Shown piece by piece: positions 1 through 9,821 of a stretch of DNA of 64,000 nt; position 1 is the stretch's first letter, and every line of letters starts with the position of its first letter. The stretch comes from Iodobacter violaceini (GTDB lineage Bacteria; Pseudomonadota; Gammaproteobacteria; Burkholderiales; Chitinibacteraceae): NCBI RefSeq assembly GCF_011601265.1, contig NZ_JAAOLX010000003.1, positions 124,001 to 188,000 of the forward strand, given 5' to 3'. Made by a program: the position numbers and the translations under genes. The notes beneath the pieces are model-generated. The model saw nothing but the letters and a program-made list of their open reading frames with translations, was not told the DNA's origin and searched no databases.

Positions 1-3000
1 TGGCCGGTTAAGGCGTTGCGGATCCCGAATTACCGGTACGACAGTTGAATCTTCCACATCCAGCAAGGCGCGGGCGGTTTTCTTTGGCAAGCCACCTGGC
101 ATAGGCTTATTAATAAAGTGAATCACCTGCGTTTTGACAGTCGCCTTGCCCACGGTGGCGGGCGGCGTTTTCAGGGCGGGTTTGAGTAAGCCCATACGTT
201 TAGCCACGGCATGCGCCAAACGCTGGCCTTTATAGCCCCACTCGATCGTTACTTTACGAATCAGCTTGATAGTCGCCGGGTCTTTAATGGTTAAGAAACC
301 CATACCAATCGCGGTAACAGGGTTAAATTTCTTTTTGCCTTCTTTGCGCAGGAAATTACGCATGGCGATCGATACATCGCCAAAATCGATATTCACCGGG
401 CAAGGATTCACGCAACGGTGGCATACCGTGCAATGGTCGGCCACATCCCCCAGCTCGTCAAAATGCTTGAGCGATACGCCACGGCGGGTTTGCTCTTCGT
501 ATAAAAATGCTTCGGTGAGTAAACCCGTAGCCAAAATTTTATTTCGCGGGCTGTACAGCAAATTAGCGCGCGGCACATGGGTGGTGCAAACCGGCTTGCA
601 TTTACCGCAGCGCAGGCAGTCTTTTACGCTATTGCTGATCTCGCCGATATCAGATGCCTCCAGGATCAGCGATTCGGCCCCCAGCAGGCTGAATGATGGC
701 GTGTAGGCATTGGCCAGATCTGCGCCCGGCATCAGTTTGCCTTTATTAAAGTGGCCGTTCGGATCAACCCGCTGTTTATACGCCTCAAACGGGGCCAGCT
801 CTGCGCTTGTCAAAAACTCATACTTGGTGATGCCAATGCCATGCTCACCGGAAATCACGCCATTCAGATTCCGGGCCACGCCCATAATCCGCGCCACGGC
901 GTGGTGAGCGCGTTGCAGCATTTCATAATCATCCGAGTTCACCGGGATATTGGTGTGCACATTGCCGTCCCCCGCATGCATATGCAGCGCCACCCAAGTG
1001 CGGCCTTTCAGCACTTTTTGCTGAATAGCGAAGACCAGCTCCATAATGGATTTATCGGTGCGGCCAGAAAACAGTGTTTCCAGCTCGCCCAATAACTCAC
1101 GCTTCCAGCTCACCCGCAGCACAAAATCACGCAGGGCTAAAAAGACGCTTTGCGGAATATCATCGCCGATCAGCTCTTTTTCTAAGGGCATGGTTGGGAA
1201 GGCAGCGCGATACAGCTCAAATGAATCATCGAGATGATCAAAAATCCACTGCCAGTGCAGGCGTGATTTTTCAATCAAATCAAGAGCAGTTTCACGCCTG
1301 TCGCCGATAAACTCTTCCGCGCTGACCGGCGCATCCCCTGCATCCACCGGCAAGCGGCCATGAGCAAAAAAGTCTTGCAGCTTATCCAGCAGCTCCAGCT
1401 TGCTGGTCAGCGACAGCTCAATATTAATGCGCTCGATCGCGTCGGAATATTCACCAAGGCGTGGCAGCGGAATCACCACGTCTTCGTTTACTTTAAAGGC
1501 ATTGGTATGGCGGGCAATGGCTGCAGTGCGTGCGCGATCCAGCCAGAATTTTTTACGCGCTTCCGGTGTAACGGCCACAAAGCCTTCGCCGCCGCGCATA
1601 TTGGCAAGCTGCACCACATGGCTGGATGCCAGGCCCACTGCGTCTTCATCATCAGACACCAAATCTGCGATCAGCACCATTTTGGGCCGGCCACGGCTTT
1701 TAGCCTTGGTGGCATACCCTACGGCGCGTACATAACGCCAGTCCAGATGCTCTAAACCGGCCAGCTGCACGCTGGCATGGGCATCCAGATAATCTTTGAT
1801 TTCCACAATCGACGGCACGGCACGGCTGACTTCGCCGAAGAACTCCAGACACACCGTGCGCACATGGGCTGGCATGCGGTGCAGCACAAAGCGGGCGCTG
1901 GTAATCAGCCCGTCGGTGCCTTCTTTCTGAATACCCGGCAGACCAGAAAGGAATTTATCAGTAACGTCTTTTCCCAAGCCTTCCTTACGGAATTTGCTGC
2001 CCGGGATGACCAGGTTTTCATCGCTAAGCAGCGTTTTGCCATCAGGCTTAAATTTGCGAATCCGGAATGTGGCTTGTTTGGCATCATGGATCTTGCCCAT
2101 ATTGTGATCCATGCGCTCGATGAACATCCAGTTGCCGTCCGGATCGACCATCTTCCAGCTCACCAGATTATCCAGCGCCGTGCCCCACAGCACGGCTTTT
2201 TTACCGCCGGCATTCATCGCCACGTTGCCGCCAATACAGGAAGCATCGGCCGAGGTTGGGTCTACCGCAAATGCTAAACCTGCCGCTTCGGCTGTTTCCA
2301 TCACCCGGCGGGTGACCACGCCTGCGCCGCACTGAATCGTCGCCACTTTGCCAGCCACGCCTGGGATTTCACGGTATTCCACGCCATTATGCTGATCCAG
2401 CTTTTCGGTATTGATTACGGCTGAAAGTGCCGTTAATGGCACTGCGCCACCGGTGTAACCTGTGCCACCGCCACGCGGGATAATCGTCAGGCCAAGCTCG
2501 ATACAGGCCGCCACCAGCGGGGCCATTTCTTCTTCGGTATCAGGGGCCAGCACCACAAAGGGGTATTCAACGCGCCAGTCGGTGGCGTCAGTCACATGGC
2601 TGACCCGTGCCAGGCCATCGAAACAAATATTGTCATTACGGGTAATGCGGCCCATTTTTTTGAGCACTTTACGGCGCAACAGGGCCACATCGATAAATTC
2701 TCGCTCAAAGCGCTCCACCGCCTCGCGGGTGCGGTCAATTAATAGCGCAACCTGCGTGTTTTCCTGACGGCGTTTCTCGATCTCGTGCACACGATGATGC
2801 ATGGCTTCGGCCAGCATATTCAGGCGTTTAGGATTATCGAGTAAATCGTCCTGCAAATAGGGATTACGTTTCACAACCCAGATATCGCCCAATACTTCAA
2901 ACAACATCCGTGCCGACCGGCCGGTTTTACGCTGCTGCCGTAAATCATCAAGCACCTGCCAGGCGTCTTCTCCCAGCAAGCGAATCACAATCTCACGATC

Positions 3001-3087
3001 AGAGAACGAAGTGTAGTTGTAAGGAATTTCGCGCACACGATCATGCACAAGCTGCGGTGGGAGGGGAGTAGTAATAGGCTCGGCCAT
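1..3087 (-). CDS. DUF3683-type FAD-linked oxidoreductase with Fe-S domain (C-terminus off the window)
   Basis: Reading leftward from an ATG at 3087 the frame stays open for 1029 codons to the window edge, so the 3' end is missing. Domains in order: an N-terminal region of about 150 residues as in DUF3683 proteins; an FAD-binding-4 (VAO-type) domain with [10 protein letters not shown] near residue 200; a D-lactate-dehydrogenase-like C-terminal oxidase domain with HAGDGNVH near residue 704; then a GlpC-like segment with two [4Fe-4S] motifs, [11 protein letters not shown] near 825 and [11 protein letters not shown] near 885. Family knowledge: such proteins oxidise 2-hydroxy acids such as D-lactate and pass electrons towards the quinone pool. 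The exact substrate cannot be read from sequence. It appears to be transcribed alone; nothing in the adjoining TPR cluster suggests a shared function. Confidence 0.88.
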   Translation of the reverse strand, partial: MAEPITTPLPPQLVHDRVREIPYNYTSFSDREIVIRLLGEDAWQVLDDLRQQRKTGRSARMLFEVLGDIWVVKRNPYLQDDLLDNPKRLNMLAEAMHHRVHEIEKRRQENTQVALLIDRTREAVERFEREFIDVALLRRKVLKKMGRITRNDNICFDGLARVSHVTDATDWRVEYPFVVLAPDTEEEMAPLVAACIELGLTIIPRGGGTGYTGGAVPLTALSAVINTEKLDQHNGVEYREIPGVAGKVATIQCGAGVVTRRVMETAEAAGLAFAVDPTSADASCIGGNVAMNAGGKKAVLWGTALDNLVSWKMVDPDGNWMFIERMDHNMGKIHDAKQATFRIRKFKPDGKTLLSDENLVIPGSKFRKEGLGKDVTDKFLSGLPGIQKEGTDGLITSARFVLHRMPAHVRTVCLEFFGEVSRAVPSIVEIKDYLDAHASVQLAGLEHLDWRYVRAVGYATKAKSRGRPKMVLIADLVSDDEDAVGLASSHVVQLANMRGGEGFVAVTPEARKKFWLDRARTAAIARHTNAFKVNEDVVIPLPRLGEYSDAIERINIELSLTSKLELLDKLQDFFAHGRLPVDAGDAPVSAEEFIGDRRETALDLIEKSRLHWQWIFDHLDDSFELYRAAFPTMPLEKELIGDDIPQSVFLALRDFVLRVSWKRELLGELETLFSGRTDKSIMELVFAIQQKVLKGRTWVALHMHAGDGNVHTNIPVNSDDYEMLQRAHHAVARIMGVARNLNGVISGEHGIGITKYEFLTSAELAPFEAYKQRVDPNGHFNKGKLMPGADLANAYTPSFSLLGAESLILEASDIGEISNSVKDCLRCGKCKPVCTTHVPRANLLYSPRNKILATGLLTEAFLYEEQTRRGVSLKHFDELGDVADHCTVCHRCVNPCPVNIDFGDVSIAMRNFLRKEGKKKFNPVTAIGMGFLTIKDPATIKLIRKVTIEWGYKGQRLAHAVAKRMGLLKPALKTPPATVGKATVKTQVIHFINKPMPGGLPKKTARALLDVEDSTVVPVIRDPQRLNRP

Positions 3088-3285
3088 GGGGGACTCTTAG
3101 GGCTTGCGGGGTCATGGGAGCGTTGATTTTAACGGAAAACCCCCATGCTTATAGCCCCATTTTTTTTGGGGGCATACGCTCCCAGCCCTTAAACACCCAT
3201 TTTCACTGGCTTAGCCTTGTTTAAAAAGCATAAAGCCTGCACATGAATGCAACAGAATGGCGTACTTTTACTACCTTTTTTCCCC

Positions 3286-3321
3286 AAAAAATCGTGTAGG
3301 GAACATTCATTTTCCCTACAC
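3286..3321 (-). terminator. Rho-independent terminator of the TPR-GGDEF gene
   Basis: A perfect 10-bp inverted repeat (GTGTAGGGAA at 3294-3303, TTCCCTACAC at 3312-3321, 8-nt loop) is followed on the minus strand by a run of six T (A-run 3286-3291 on the plus strand). The distal arm overlaps the stop codon (3316-3318) of the gene it terminates. Confidence 0.75.
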
Positions 3322-4923
3322 CACCACACGATTTCTGCCCTGCTGCTTAGCCTGATATAAACACTGATCAGAGCGGCTGAGCAGGGCTTCAAGCGAAGGA
3401 TCATCCACAATGCTGGCAATTCCCACGCTGATCGTAATATTGAGCTCCGGGTGAATTCTCGACCAAATCCATGCATCTACCAGGCTGCGAAGCCGCTCGC
3501 CCACCTCTGTTGCAGCAACCCCTTCGTGATTAGGCAGGAGCACCACAAACTCCTCGCCTCCATAGCGCCCTACCAAATCATCCTGCCGGCAGCCCGATTT
3601 AAGCAGCGCGGCAATTTGCCTTAACACTTTATCCCCTACCGGATGGCCACAGCCATCATTCACCTTTTTAAAGTGATCCACATCGATCATTAACACAGAT
3701 AAAGATTGTTGATTCTGCCGCTGCCTTTGAAACAGCTCACTGCCCTGCTCTTCCAAACCACGACGATTTAAAATGCCGGTAAGGCCATCGTAGCTGGCCA
3801 GCCGCTCCACCCGCTGTATTTCCTTATGCTGGCTGGCACGCTGGCGGCGCAGATCGGCGTTTTCCAGGCGTGCACTTTCAATCTCTAACTGCATTTTCAT
3901 GGCTTGCAATTTATGCGGAGAAAGCTGACTTTTTACTGCCTGCTGCCCATGATGAAAACGCTTGAAATAAGCGAGGGCAAGCTTAAAATCACCTTTTAAT
4001 TCGGCTAAATCTGCCATCAGCAATTCAAATTGAAAAATTAAATTAGCAGCACTTCTTAAAGTGGCATGCAATAAGCCCTGAGCCAAATAAGCTTCAGCAG
4101 ATTGAACATCACGCCTTGCAAGGCTGATTTTTCCTAAAGCTAAATAATTGGCAGCCATGCCCCATTGGTTTTCAAGCTGCAAATTCAGCTTTAATGCGGC
4201 CAGCAAATTACGCCGGGCAATTTGATATTTACCCAGCCCCCACTGCACTTGCCCTATTAAGCACAGCGCTTCGGAAACGTATTCCAGATGACTGGCCTTT
4301 TTTGCATAAAACAAACCCTGCTGCAAAAAAGTTAAGGCCTCGTCATACTCCAGCAGGCTTAGATAATCTCCACCCAAATTGATATAAAGCAGTGCGCACA
4401 ATTGATCATTATTTATTTTAGAAACAAATTCCGCAGCCTGTTTGTGGTGTTCTAATGCAGCAGCAAAATCATCATGTGCATAGTAAATCTGGCCCAGCCC
4501 TATTTGAGCCTGAATATAAGCATGATCATCTGATAAATTAAGGGATAAATCCAGACAATATGACCAATACTGCAGGGCCAAATCATATTCGCACTGGCAA
4601 TAATATGCCGCGGCTATTTCAAGTAAAGAATCAACAATATGTGCATGTAAAGCATGCTCTTCACCCAGCATTAAGCTGTGGCGCATTAAAGCAATGCTTT
4701 CTTCAAAAAAAGGATCTCTGGCTAATGCCCGCGCGTGATTTAATAAACCCTGAGCGTAACCCAAATGATACTCAATTTGCACAGCCAGTTTACATGCCTG
4801 CTCTGCCAGCCCGAGTGCGCTTTCTTTATTATGCAAACACATCTGTCGGGCGCGAAGATTGATATTATCAATCACATCGTAACTAAGCATGAGAGGCATC
4901 AAACTCTTTTTTTGGCTTACCAT
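3316..4923 (-). CDS. TPR-repeat diguanylate cyclase (GGDEF)
   Basis: About 535 residues. The first 330 or so are tetratricopeptide-like helical repeats (for example QIGLGQIYYAHDDFAAALEH), then a short coiled linker and a C-terminal GGDEF domain with the catalytic signature RYGGEEF and the metal-binding IDVDHFK. Known role of the domain: synthesis of cyclic di-GMP from two GTP. There is no signal peptide or membrane segment, so it should be cytoplasmic with the TPR part sensing a protein partner or ligand (inference). The repeats resemble those of the two upstream genes, so this is the cyclase-bearing member of a tandem triplet. The start is uncertain: ATG 4923 is used, but ATG 4899 follows a nearby AAGAG and would be nine residues shorter. 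Confidence 0.85.
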   Translation of the reverse strand: MVSQKKSLMPLMLSYDVIDNINLRARQMCLHNKESALGLAEQACKLAVQIEYHLGYAQGLLNHARALARDPFFEESIALMRHSLMLGEEHALHAHIVDSLLEIAAAYYCQCEYDLALQYWSYCLDLSLNLSDDHAYIQAQIGLGQIYYAHDDFAAALEHHKQAAEFVSKINNDQLCALLYINLGGDYLSLLEYDEALTFLQQGLFYAKKASHLEYVSEALCLIGQVQWGLGKYQIARRNLLAALKLNLQLENQWGMAANYLALGKISLARRDVQSAEAYLAQGLLHATLRSAANLIFQFELLMADLAELKGDFKLALAYFKRFHHGQQAVKSQLSPHKLQAMKMQLEIESARLENADLRRQRASQHKEIQRVERLASYDGLTGILNRRGLEEQGSELFQRQRQNQQSLSVLMIDVDHFKKVNDGCGHPVGDKVLRQIAALLKSGCRQDDLVGRYGGEEFVVLLPNHEGVAATEVGERLRSLVDAWIWSRIHPELNITISVGIASIVDDPSLEALLSRSDQCLYQAKQQGRNRVVV

Positions 4924-5039
4924 CAAATTAGAACACTCTAATCGATAATATCAAGAAAAATAAAAATATACGGGCCAAATATAAAATCTTACAAATCTGT
5001 ATGAAAGATATTTAAATAAATATATTCACTGAATAAGGA

Positions 5040-6056
5040 TTAACCAGGTACAAGCAAGTTCATTTCCATTGATCTTAACTGCGCCGATGCTGATTGCTCT
5101 AAAAGTACTGCGCGTAAATTTTTATGCGTGATGTCATGTTTTTCATGCAAGTCCGGCTGATTCATTTTTTGATAGGCTGCCGCAAAGGCTTCATGAATTT
5201 CAGCCAATAAATACTGCGATTCCATCGCCTCTGCCAGGATAAATGCACGCTGCAGCTCATCCAGCGCTGCTTCATATTCTGCATTAGCTAAAGAGCAGCG
5301 GCCCAGCGCTAATAAATTAGCCGCCTCATTCCAGGTATTAATATGTAAACGGTTAATTTTAAGTGCAACCAGAAAATTCATTCTGGCTCTTTCTATATCG
5401 CCACGCGCTAACCGGATCAAACCAAATACACTATAGACTTCTGCCTCCAGCTCATAATTGCCTTCCGCTCTGACCAGAGGCAGCGCTTGCCTGGCAATTG
5501 ACATTGCATCATCCAGGCGATTTAAACGAAATAAATCAACAGCGATATTGATCAGGCAAATACTTTGGTAATTAGCATCATGTTCGGTTTTAGCTAAATC
5601 CTGCGCTATTTTATGATGAATCAGCGCAACTTCAAATTGCTCATGAGCATAATATAGCTGCCCCAATCCTATATGCGCGCACAGCCGCTGAGTTGTTTCG
5701 ATTGCCTGAGCAGAAAGCTCAAGGCAACGGCACCAGTATCTTGCCGCGCTTTCGTATTCACCCAGAGTATAAGCGTGCCTGCCCATCAATTGCAGCGCCT
5801 CGCCACGCCACACTCCCAGCTCATCGGTTTCAGCAATATCCAGAACTTTATCCAGGATATCGATCGCCTCCCGGTGCCGGCCAAAAAGTTGTAAAACGCT
5901 GGAATATACAGTCAGTGCTGCGGCCTCACTAAAACGGCAACCCATTTCAACGGCCAAATCTCTGGCCTGCGTCGCAAAAGCAAGTGAATCAACGCTGCGC
6001 GAAGAGATTAACTTTTTAGCTTGCTGAATGAGCTGATCAACCGAGGACACAAGCAT
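5040..6056 (-). CDS. TPR-repeat protein, paralogue 2 of the triplet
   Basis: 338 residues made almost entirely of TPR-like helix pairs (HIGLGQLYYAHEQFEVALIH, NIAVDLFRLNRLDDAM and similar). It aligns by eye along its length with the TPR half of the downstream GGDEF protein but stops where the cyclase domain would begin. No signal peptide, membrane helix or catalytic motif is seen. The ATG at 6056 has only a weak GGTG upstream. The 117-nt gap to the next gene is AT-rich and could carry its own promoter. The function is unknown; a scaffold or sensor acting with the neighbouring cyclase is inferred only from adjacency and resemblance. Confidence 0.75.
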   Translation of the reverse strand: MLVSSVDQLIQQAKKLISSRSVDSLAFATQARDLAVEMGCRFSEAAALTVYSSVLQLFGRHREAIDILDKVLDIAETDELGVWRGEALQLMGRHAYTLGEYESAARYWCRCLELSAQAIETTQRLCAHIGLGQLYYAHEQFEVALIHHKIAQDLAKTEHDANYQSICLINIAVDLFRLNRLDDAMSIARQALPLVRAEGNYELEAEVYSVFGLIRLARGDIERARMNFLVALKINRLHINTWNEAANLLALGRCSLANAEYEAALDELQRAFILAEAMESQYLLAEIHEAFAAAYQKMNQPDLHEKHDITHKNLRAVLLEQSASAQLRSMEMNLLVPG

Positions 6057-6117
6057 TGTTTACACCAAGTTGACGAATTTATTACGAGCGTATTTTAACA
6101 CTTATAAAATACTGAAT

Positions 6118-7158
6118 CTATGCGCAGTGCAGCATGACGCGATCAGCCAAAGGCTTCCCATGAGCATGCGGTTTTACATCGCTGTGATGCACGAAAGCAG
6201 GTGCTTTTAGCCGGATACAGGCCGTTTGATAGCAGCCGTATTCATACTCTGCCAGTGTTTTATTTCCGATACGCTGATAGGCCATAGAAAGTAATTGATG
6301 AGCGTCCATAACCTGGCTGGCAAAACCCATTTCTGCCGCCAGCTCTTTTGCATTTTTAAAGCAGGAAATCGCTTCATCCATTTGCCCGCAGACTAAGAAA
6401 ATCCTGCCCTGCAGCAACAATTGCACAACATCCCCCCAGCACCATTCTTTGCAGCTTGCTTTTGCCTGTGCCAGCCTGAGCCTGGCAGCATCCAGGTTAT
6501 TTGTTTCCAGCGCAATTTTTGCCATATAGATATAAATTTCACCAGTCAATTCCGGCGCACAGGCCTGCTGAGCATAGGGATACGCCATCACTAAGGCGTG
6601 CTGGCTTTCATGCCATTGGTTTAATTTAAAAAATGCGGACGCAAGGTTAATCCATGCTCTTGCATGTAAAAGAGGCGGCATTTGCTGGTTTAATAAAGCG
6701 ATTGCTTGCTGATGCTGTGCCAGAGACAGCTCTATTTCACCATGAGCAAACTGAATCATACCCATACCAATATGAGCATTGATTTTGGCAATTTCAGAAA
6801 ACGATGCCTGTTTTAAGCAATCAGACCAATATTCAGCCGCTTGAGGATAATCACCCAAAGAGTAATAAATGAGTGCAATTTCTTGCAGCAGAGATTCCAT
6901 GACTAAGTTTTGACCGCTTATCTCAGACTGCGTTAAGGCCTGAAATAAAAGAGACAGAGACTCGTCAATACGACCAAAAGAAAATAGCAGGCGGGAATAA
7001 CTGAGCGTAAGGCGAGCCAGCAATTCAACATCCGAAAGCTTACATGCACAAAATAAAATCCAGGCCTCTTCCGCATAAGCCAGTGCAGCGGCTGGATCAA
7101 GAGATGCTAAGCGGTCAGATTCGCTTAATAATCTTAATATTTCAGCATGTTGAGGCAT
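6118..7158 (-). CDS. TPR-repeat protein, paralogue 1 of the triplet
   Basis: 346 residues of TPR-like repeats, again with the shared block around HIGMGMIQFAHGEIELSLAQ. It lies 61 nt upstream of paralogue 2 on the same strand, so the three genes may be co-transcribed. The C-terminal 30 residues (after EYEYGCYQTA) are non-repetitive and rich in His and Ala. No signal peptide or membrane segment is present. No function can be assigned beyond a probable protein-interaction module. The triplet looks like local gene duplication followed by gain or loss of a GGDEF domain. Confidence 0.75.
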   Translation of the reverse strand: MPQHAEILRLLSESDRLASLDPAAALAYAEEAWILFCACKLSDVELLARLTLSYSRLLFSFGRIDESLSLLFQALTQSEISGQNLVMESLLQEIALIYYSLGDYPQAAEYWSDCLKQASFSEIAKINAHIGMGMIQFAHGEIELSLAQHQQAIALLNQQMPPLLHARAWINLASAFFKLNQWHESQHALVMAYPYAQQACAPELTGEIYIYMAKIALETNNLDAARLRLAQAKASCKEWCWGDVVQLLLQGRIFLVCGQMDEAISCFKNAKELAAEMGFASQVMDAHQLLSMAYQRIGNKTLAEYEYGCYQTACIRLKAPAFVHHSDVKPHAHGKPLADRVMLHCA

Positions 7159-7283
7159 ATGGAAGTCAGCAGGAAGAGAAGCCTGTGAGAGTATTCTGTT
7201 TGATTCTCTGACTCAACAATCTTTAGCAAAAACTGACAAAATCATTAAAAATTAATACACTATTTGCTTGCTAAACAATCAGA

Positions 7284-7985
7284 TCAAGGAATATCTGCGT
7301 AAGGCATACGTCGTAATACAATACTTGTTTTACGCATTAACTTACGATCTGATCTATTTTTATCAAAGTAGCGCGGGTTAGTCACCATCGAGGCCAGCTT
7401 GGCCGATTGGCTGGCTCCTAAGCGGGCAGCAGATGTTTTGTAGTAATAGCGAGCAGCGGCTTCGGCTCCAAACACGCCATTTCCCCACTCGATTACATTC
7501 AGATAAATCTCAAAAATTCGCTGCTTATCTAAAATTGCTTCGAGCATCACCGTGATAATGGCTTCTTCTGCTTTTCGAAACGGGCTGCGGGCGCTGGATA
7601 AAAACAAATTTTTAGCCAGCTGCTGGCTGATTGTCGAACCACCAGCCACGATGCGGCCCTTCTTAATATTTTTTTCCCATGCAATCTGCATACCTTCCCA
7701 GTCAAACCCTTCATGATCCAGAAATTTAGCGTCTTCACTGGCCACCAGAGCACGCTTCAGATTGGGCGAGATTTGTGCGTAATCCACCCACTGATGGCGT
7801 AATACAGCCTCCGGGTTTTCTTTTTGAATTTGGCTGAGTTGCTCCCGCATAAAAGAGGTCGCCGATGGATTAATCCACTTCCATGCTAAAACATGCGCAA
7901 AAATCCACAGATTCCACAATAAAAATAAAGCAAAAATGCCGAGCAAAATTCGGCCTGCCCAGCCAGCAATTGAGCGTTGTGCCAT
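7284..7985 (-). CDS. mtgA: Monofunctional biosynthetic peptidoglycan transglycosylase
   Basis: 233 residues, usual size for MtgA. One N-terminal membrane anchor (about residues 11-31, ILLGIFALFLLWNLWIFAHV) is followed by a glycosyltransferase-51 domain carrying the catalytic EDAKFLDHEGFDW block and the second signature GGSTISQQLAKN. It polymerises lipid II into glycan strands on the periplasmic side of the inner membrane and lacks a transpeptidase domain. Its start codon overlaps the aroE stop by one base (TAATG), so the two are translationally coupled in one operon. Confidence 0.95.
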   Translation of the reverse strand: MAQRSIAGWAGRILLGIFALFLLWNLWIFAHVLAWKWINPSATSFMREQLSQIQKENPEAVLRHQWVDYAQISPNLKRALVASEDAKFLDHEGFDWEGMQIAWEKNIKKGRIVAGGSTISQQLAKNLFLSSARSPFRKAEEAIITVMLEAILDKQRIFEIYLNVIEWGNGVFGAEAAARYYYKTSAARLGASQSAKLASMVTNPRYFDKNRSDRKLMRKTSIVLRRMPYADIP

Positions 7986-8797
7986 TACAATTCCGCCCTC
8001 ATGCTATTTAATACAGGCAGCACATCAGGACGCAGCCCGGTCCACAAGTAAAAGGCCTCTGCCGCCTGCCCCACCAGCATGCCTAAGCCATCCACGCATT
8101 GCGCGGCGCCGGCCAGACGGGCATCGGCCAGAAATGGGGTCTCTCCCTTGCCATACATCATGTCATAAGCCAAAGCACCATCAGCAAACATGCCTGCAGG
8201 CAAGGCCAGAGCCTGCCCGGATAAGCTGGCCGAAGTTGCGTTGATAAGCACATCAAATACGCCCTCAATTGCAGCAAATGCAGAGGCATGAATTTGCAGC
8301 GCCCCGCCCGTAAAACGCTGCGCCAGGGCATTTGCCCGCTCAGGCGTGCGATTAGCAATACTCAGGCTGGCAGGCTGCTCAGCCAATAATGGCTGCAATA
8401 CCCCCGCGGCGGCTCCGCCTGCGCCCAGCACCAAAATCCGCTTTCCCTTTAAGGGCCCGTATCTGAGTAAATCACTGACTAAACCTGCACCATCCGTGTT
8501 ATCACCCAGCCAGCTGCCATCGGGATTAACTTTCAGCGTATTCACAGCGCCCGCTGCGGCTGCGCGCTCAGTCAGCGCGGTGCACATGTGAAATGCTTCT
8601 TCTTTAAATGGCACCGTAATATTTGCGCCGTGCACGCCGGACGCAGCGAAATCGGCTACAGCCGCAACAAAACCATCAAGTGGCACGAGGCAGCGCTCGT
8701 AAGTAAAATTTTCTAAACCAAACTGAGCGGCAAAAGCGAGATGAATCTGCGGCGATTTGCTGTGTGCAATTGGATTACCCAACACAAGATATTTCAT
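7985..8797 (-). CDS. aroE: Shikimate dehydrogenase (NADP+)
   Basis: 270 residues. The N-terminal substrate domain has NPIAHSKSP and NITVPFKE with the catalytic Lys; the catalytic Asp is in NTDGAG; the nucleotide-binding loop is GAGGAAAG in the C-terminal Rossmann domain. It reduces 3-dehydroshikimate to shikimate in the chorismate pathway. It is the first gene of the aroE-mtgA pair, an arrangement common in betaproteobacteria. No other aro gene lies nearby. Confidence 0.96.
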   Translation of the reverse strand: MKYLVLGNPIAHSKSPQIHLAFAAQFGLENFTYERCLVPLDGFVAAVADFAASGVHGANITVPFKEEAFHMCTALTERAAAAGAVNTLKVNPDGSWLGDNTDGAGLVSDLLRYGPLKGKRILVLGAGGAAAGVLQPLLAEQPASLSIANRTPERANALAQRFTGGALQIHASAFAAIEGVFDVLINATSASLSGQALALPAGMFADGALAYDMMYGKGETPFLADARLAGAAQCVDGLGMLVGQAAEAFYLWTGLRPDVLPVLNSMRAEL

Positions 8798-8953
8798 AAA
8801 GCGTCCATATAAAGCCAGTTGGCATCAATCCGGATAACGGATGCAAAAAGGCTCTGATCTATTCAAATATTCACTTTTACACGCAGAAAGAAACAGCACT
8901 CAGGTAAGCGGCCGTTTAATTTGCTTGAAACAGAGCTTCATCTGCATAACTGT

Positions 8954-9406
8954 TTAGCCCTGAGTCCAGGCCAATCCGGCCGCTTTCCAGCCATTCACCT
9001 GGCCACGCTGCCCCGCAGCATTTTTATCCCCTTCAAAACCTTCCAGAATATTGAACGCATTGCTATAGCCGTTCGCCGCAGCAAGCGCAGCAGCATCGTG
9101 CGAGCGTGCACCAGTGCGGCAAAGAAACATCACCACCGCCTGCGGATCAACCGTTGCTTGCAAAGCAGTCAGAAAACCAGGGTTAAGCTCCATTTTTGGG
9201 TATTGCTTCCACTCATTCATTTCAGAATCAGGCACAAAGCCTACAAACTGCCACTCTGCGTGGGTACGAACATCCACAAGTTTTGCAGCAGGATGCGCAG
9301 CCAATAAGGCAGCAGCTTCAGCAGGAGTCAGCGCACCCTGGTAAGGTAAATTTGATGCGACGGCACGTTCATGGGCTTGTTGCAAAATAGTATCGACAGC
9401 GCTCAT
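8954..9406 (-). CDS. Rhodanese-like sulfurtransferase
   Basis: 150 residues forming a single rhodanese domain: LVDVRTHAEW in the N-terminal half and the active-site loop CRTGAR with the catalytic Cys at residue 96. No signal peptide, so probably cytoplasmic. Family members carry a persulfide on that Cys and pass sulfur to acceptors; the physiological acceptor is unknown. It is divergent from glnA across a 415-nt region and has its own promoter there. An AGGAGAAAG block directly upstream of the ATG supports the start. Confidence 0.88.
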   Translation of the reverse strand: MSAVDTILQQAHERAVASNLPYQGALTPAEAAALLAAHPAAKLVDVRTHAEWQFVGFVPDSEMNEWKQYPKMELNPGFLTALQATVDPQAVVMFLCRTGARSHDAAALAAANGYSNAFNILEGFEGDKNAAGQRGQVNGWKAAGLAWTQG

Positions 9407-9650
9407 TACACTTTCTCCTGTTGAAAAGACACAAGCCGCATATTTTACCCTCAGCCGCGACCTCTGTTAGATAAGTTTGTTTTAGCTGAAAGGAAACTAA
9501 GCCAATAAGCGTTAGTCGGATTACAATCTATGCGGTTTTAAAAAAAACTTCATATCAGCATATAGATTTCTGCAGGCATCAAAACCTAAGATAAGATCGG
9601 CACGAAACAGTGCTGGCATCGCACCAAAAAAGCACGCAAGATACGTTTTA

Positions 9651-9667
9651 CTCACCATAATGGTGCA
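9651..9667. promoter_or_regulatory. NtrC (GlnG) enhancer site upstream of glnA
   Basis: CTCACCATAATGGTGCA fits the NtrC consensus TGCACCA-N3-TGGTGCA with a perfect right half and five of seven bases in the left half. It is centred about 99 bp upstream of the start site predicted from the sigma-54 promoter, a normal enhancer distance. A weaker half-site (GCACCA) lies around 9620. Confidence 0.7.
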
Positions 9668-9730
9668 TAAGTAGTTCCCCTGGGTCGCCGCTTAGCATTT
9701 ATGGCACAATGGATTCAAACGTTTTAAAAA

Positions 9731-9747
9731 TTGGCATAGTTATTGCT
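9731..9747 (+). promoter_or_regulatory. Sigma-54 promoter of glnA
   Basis: TTGGCATAGTTATTGCT has the -24 GG and -12 GC elements at the required spacing (GG at 9733-9734, GC at 9745-9746), matching TGGCAC-N5-TTGCW. Transcription would start near 9758, leaving a leader of about 64 nt. The 9407-9821 gap otherwise holds only this regulation and the divergent rhodanese promoter; I see no gene in it. Confidence 0.75.
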
Positions 9748-9821
9748 AAATGAACTTCGTATACCGGCAACACCGGCGCCCGATCACTTTTACCCTCGCA
9801 ACAATTTTGGAGAATCCCAAG

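Noticed and set aside
266-2767. Several plus-strand open frames opposite the FAD oxidoreductase
   Set aside because: They are antisense shadows of a continuous minus-strand protein with clear FAD and Fe-S motifs.
3154-3172. GCCCCA/TGGGGGC hairpin as terminator
   Set aside because: Short, with a loop of T and no following T run; the stronger hairpin at 3294-3321 serves the adjacent gene.
9619-9635. Second NtrC site upstream of glnA
   Set aside because: Only one half (GCACCA) is conserved; the other half does not fit.
9750-9821. Upstream in-frame ATG extending glnA by 24 residues
   Set aside because: It overlaps the sigma-54 -12 element and precedes the predicted transcription start; homologues start at MAVADV.
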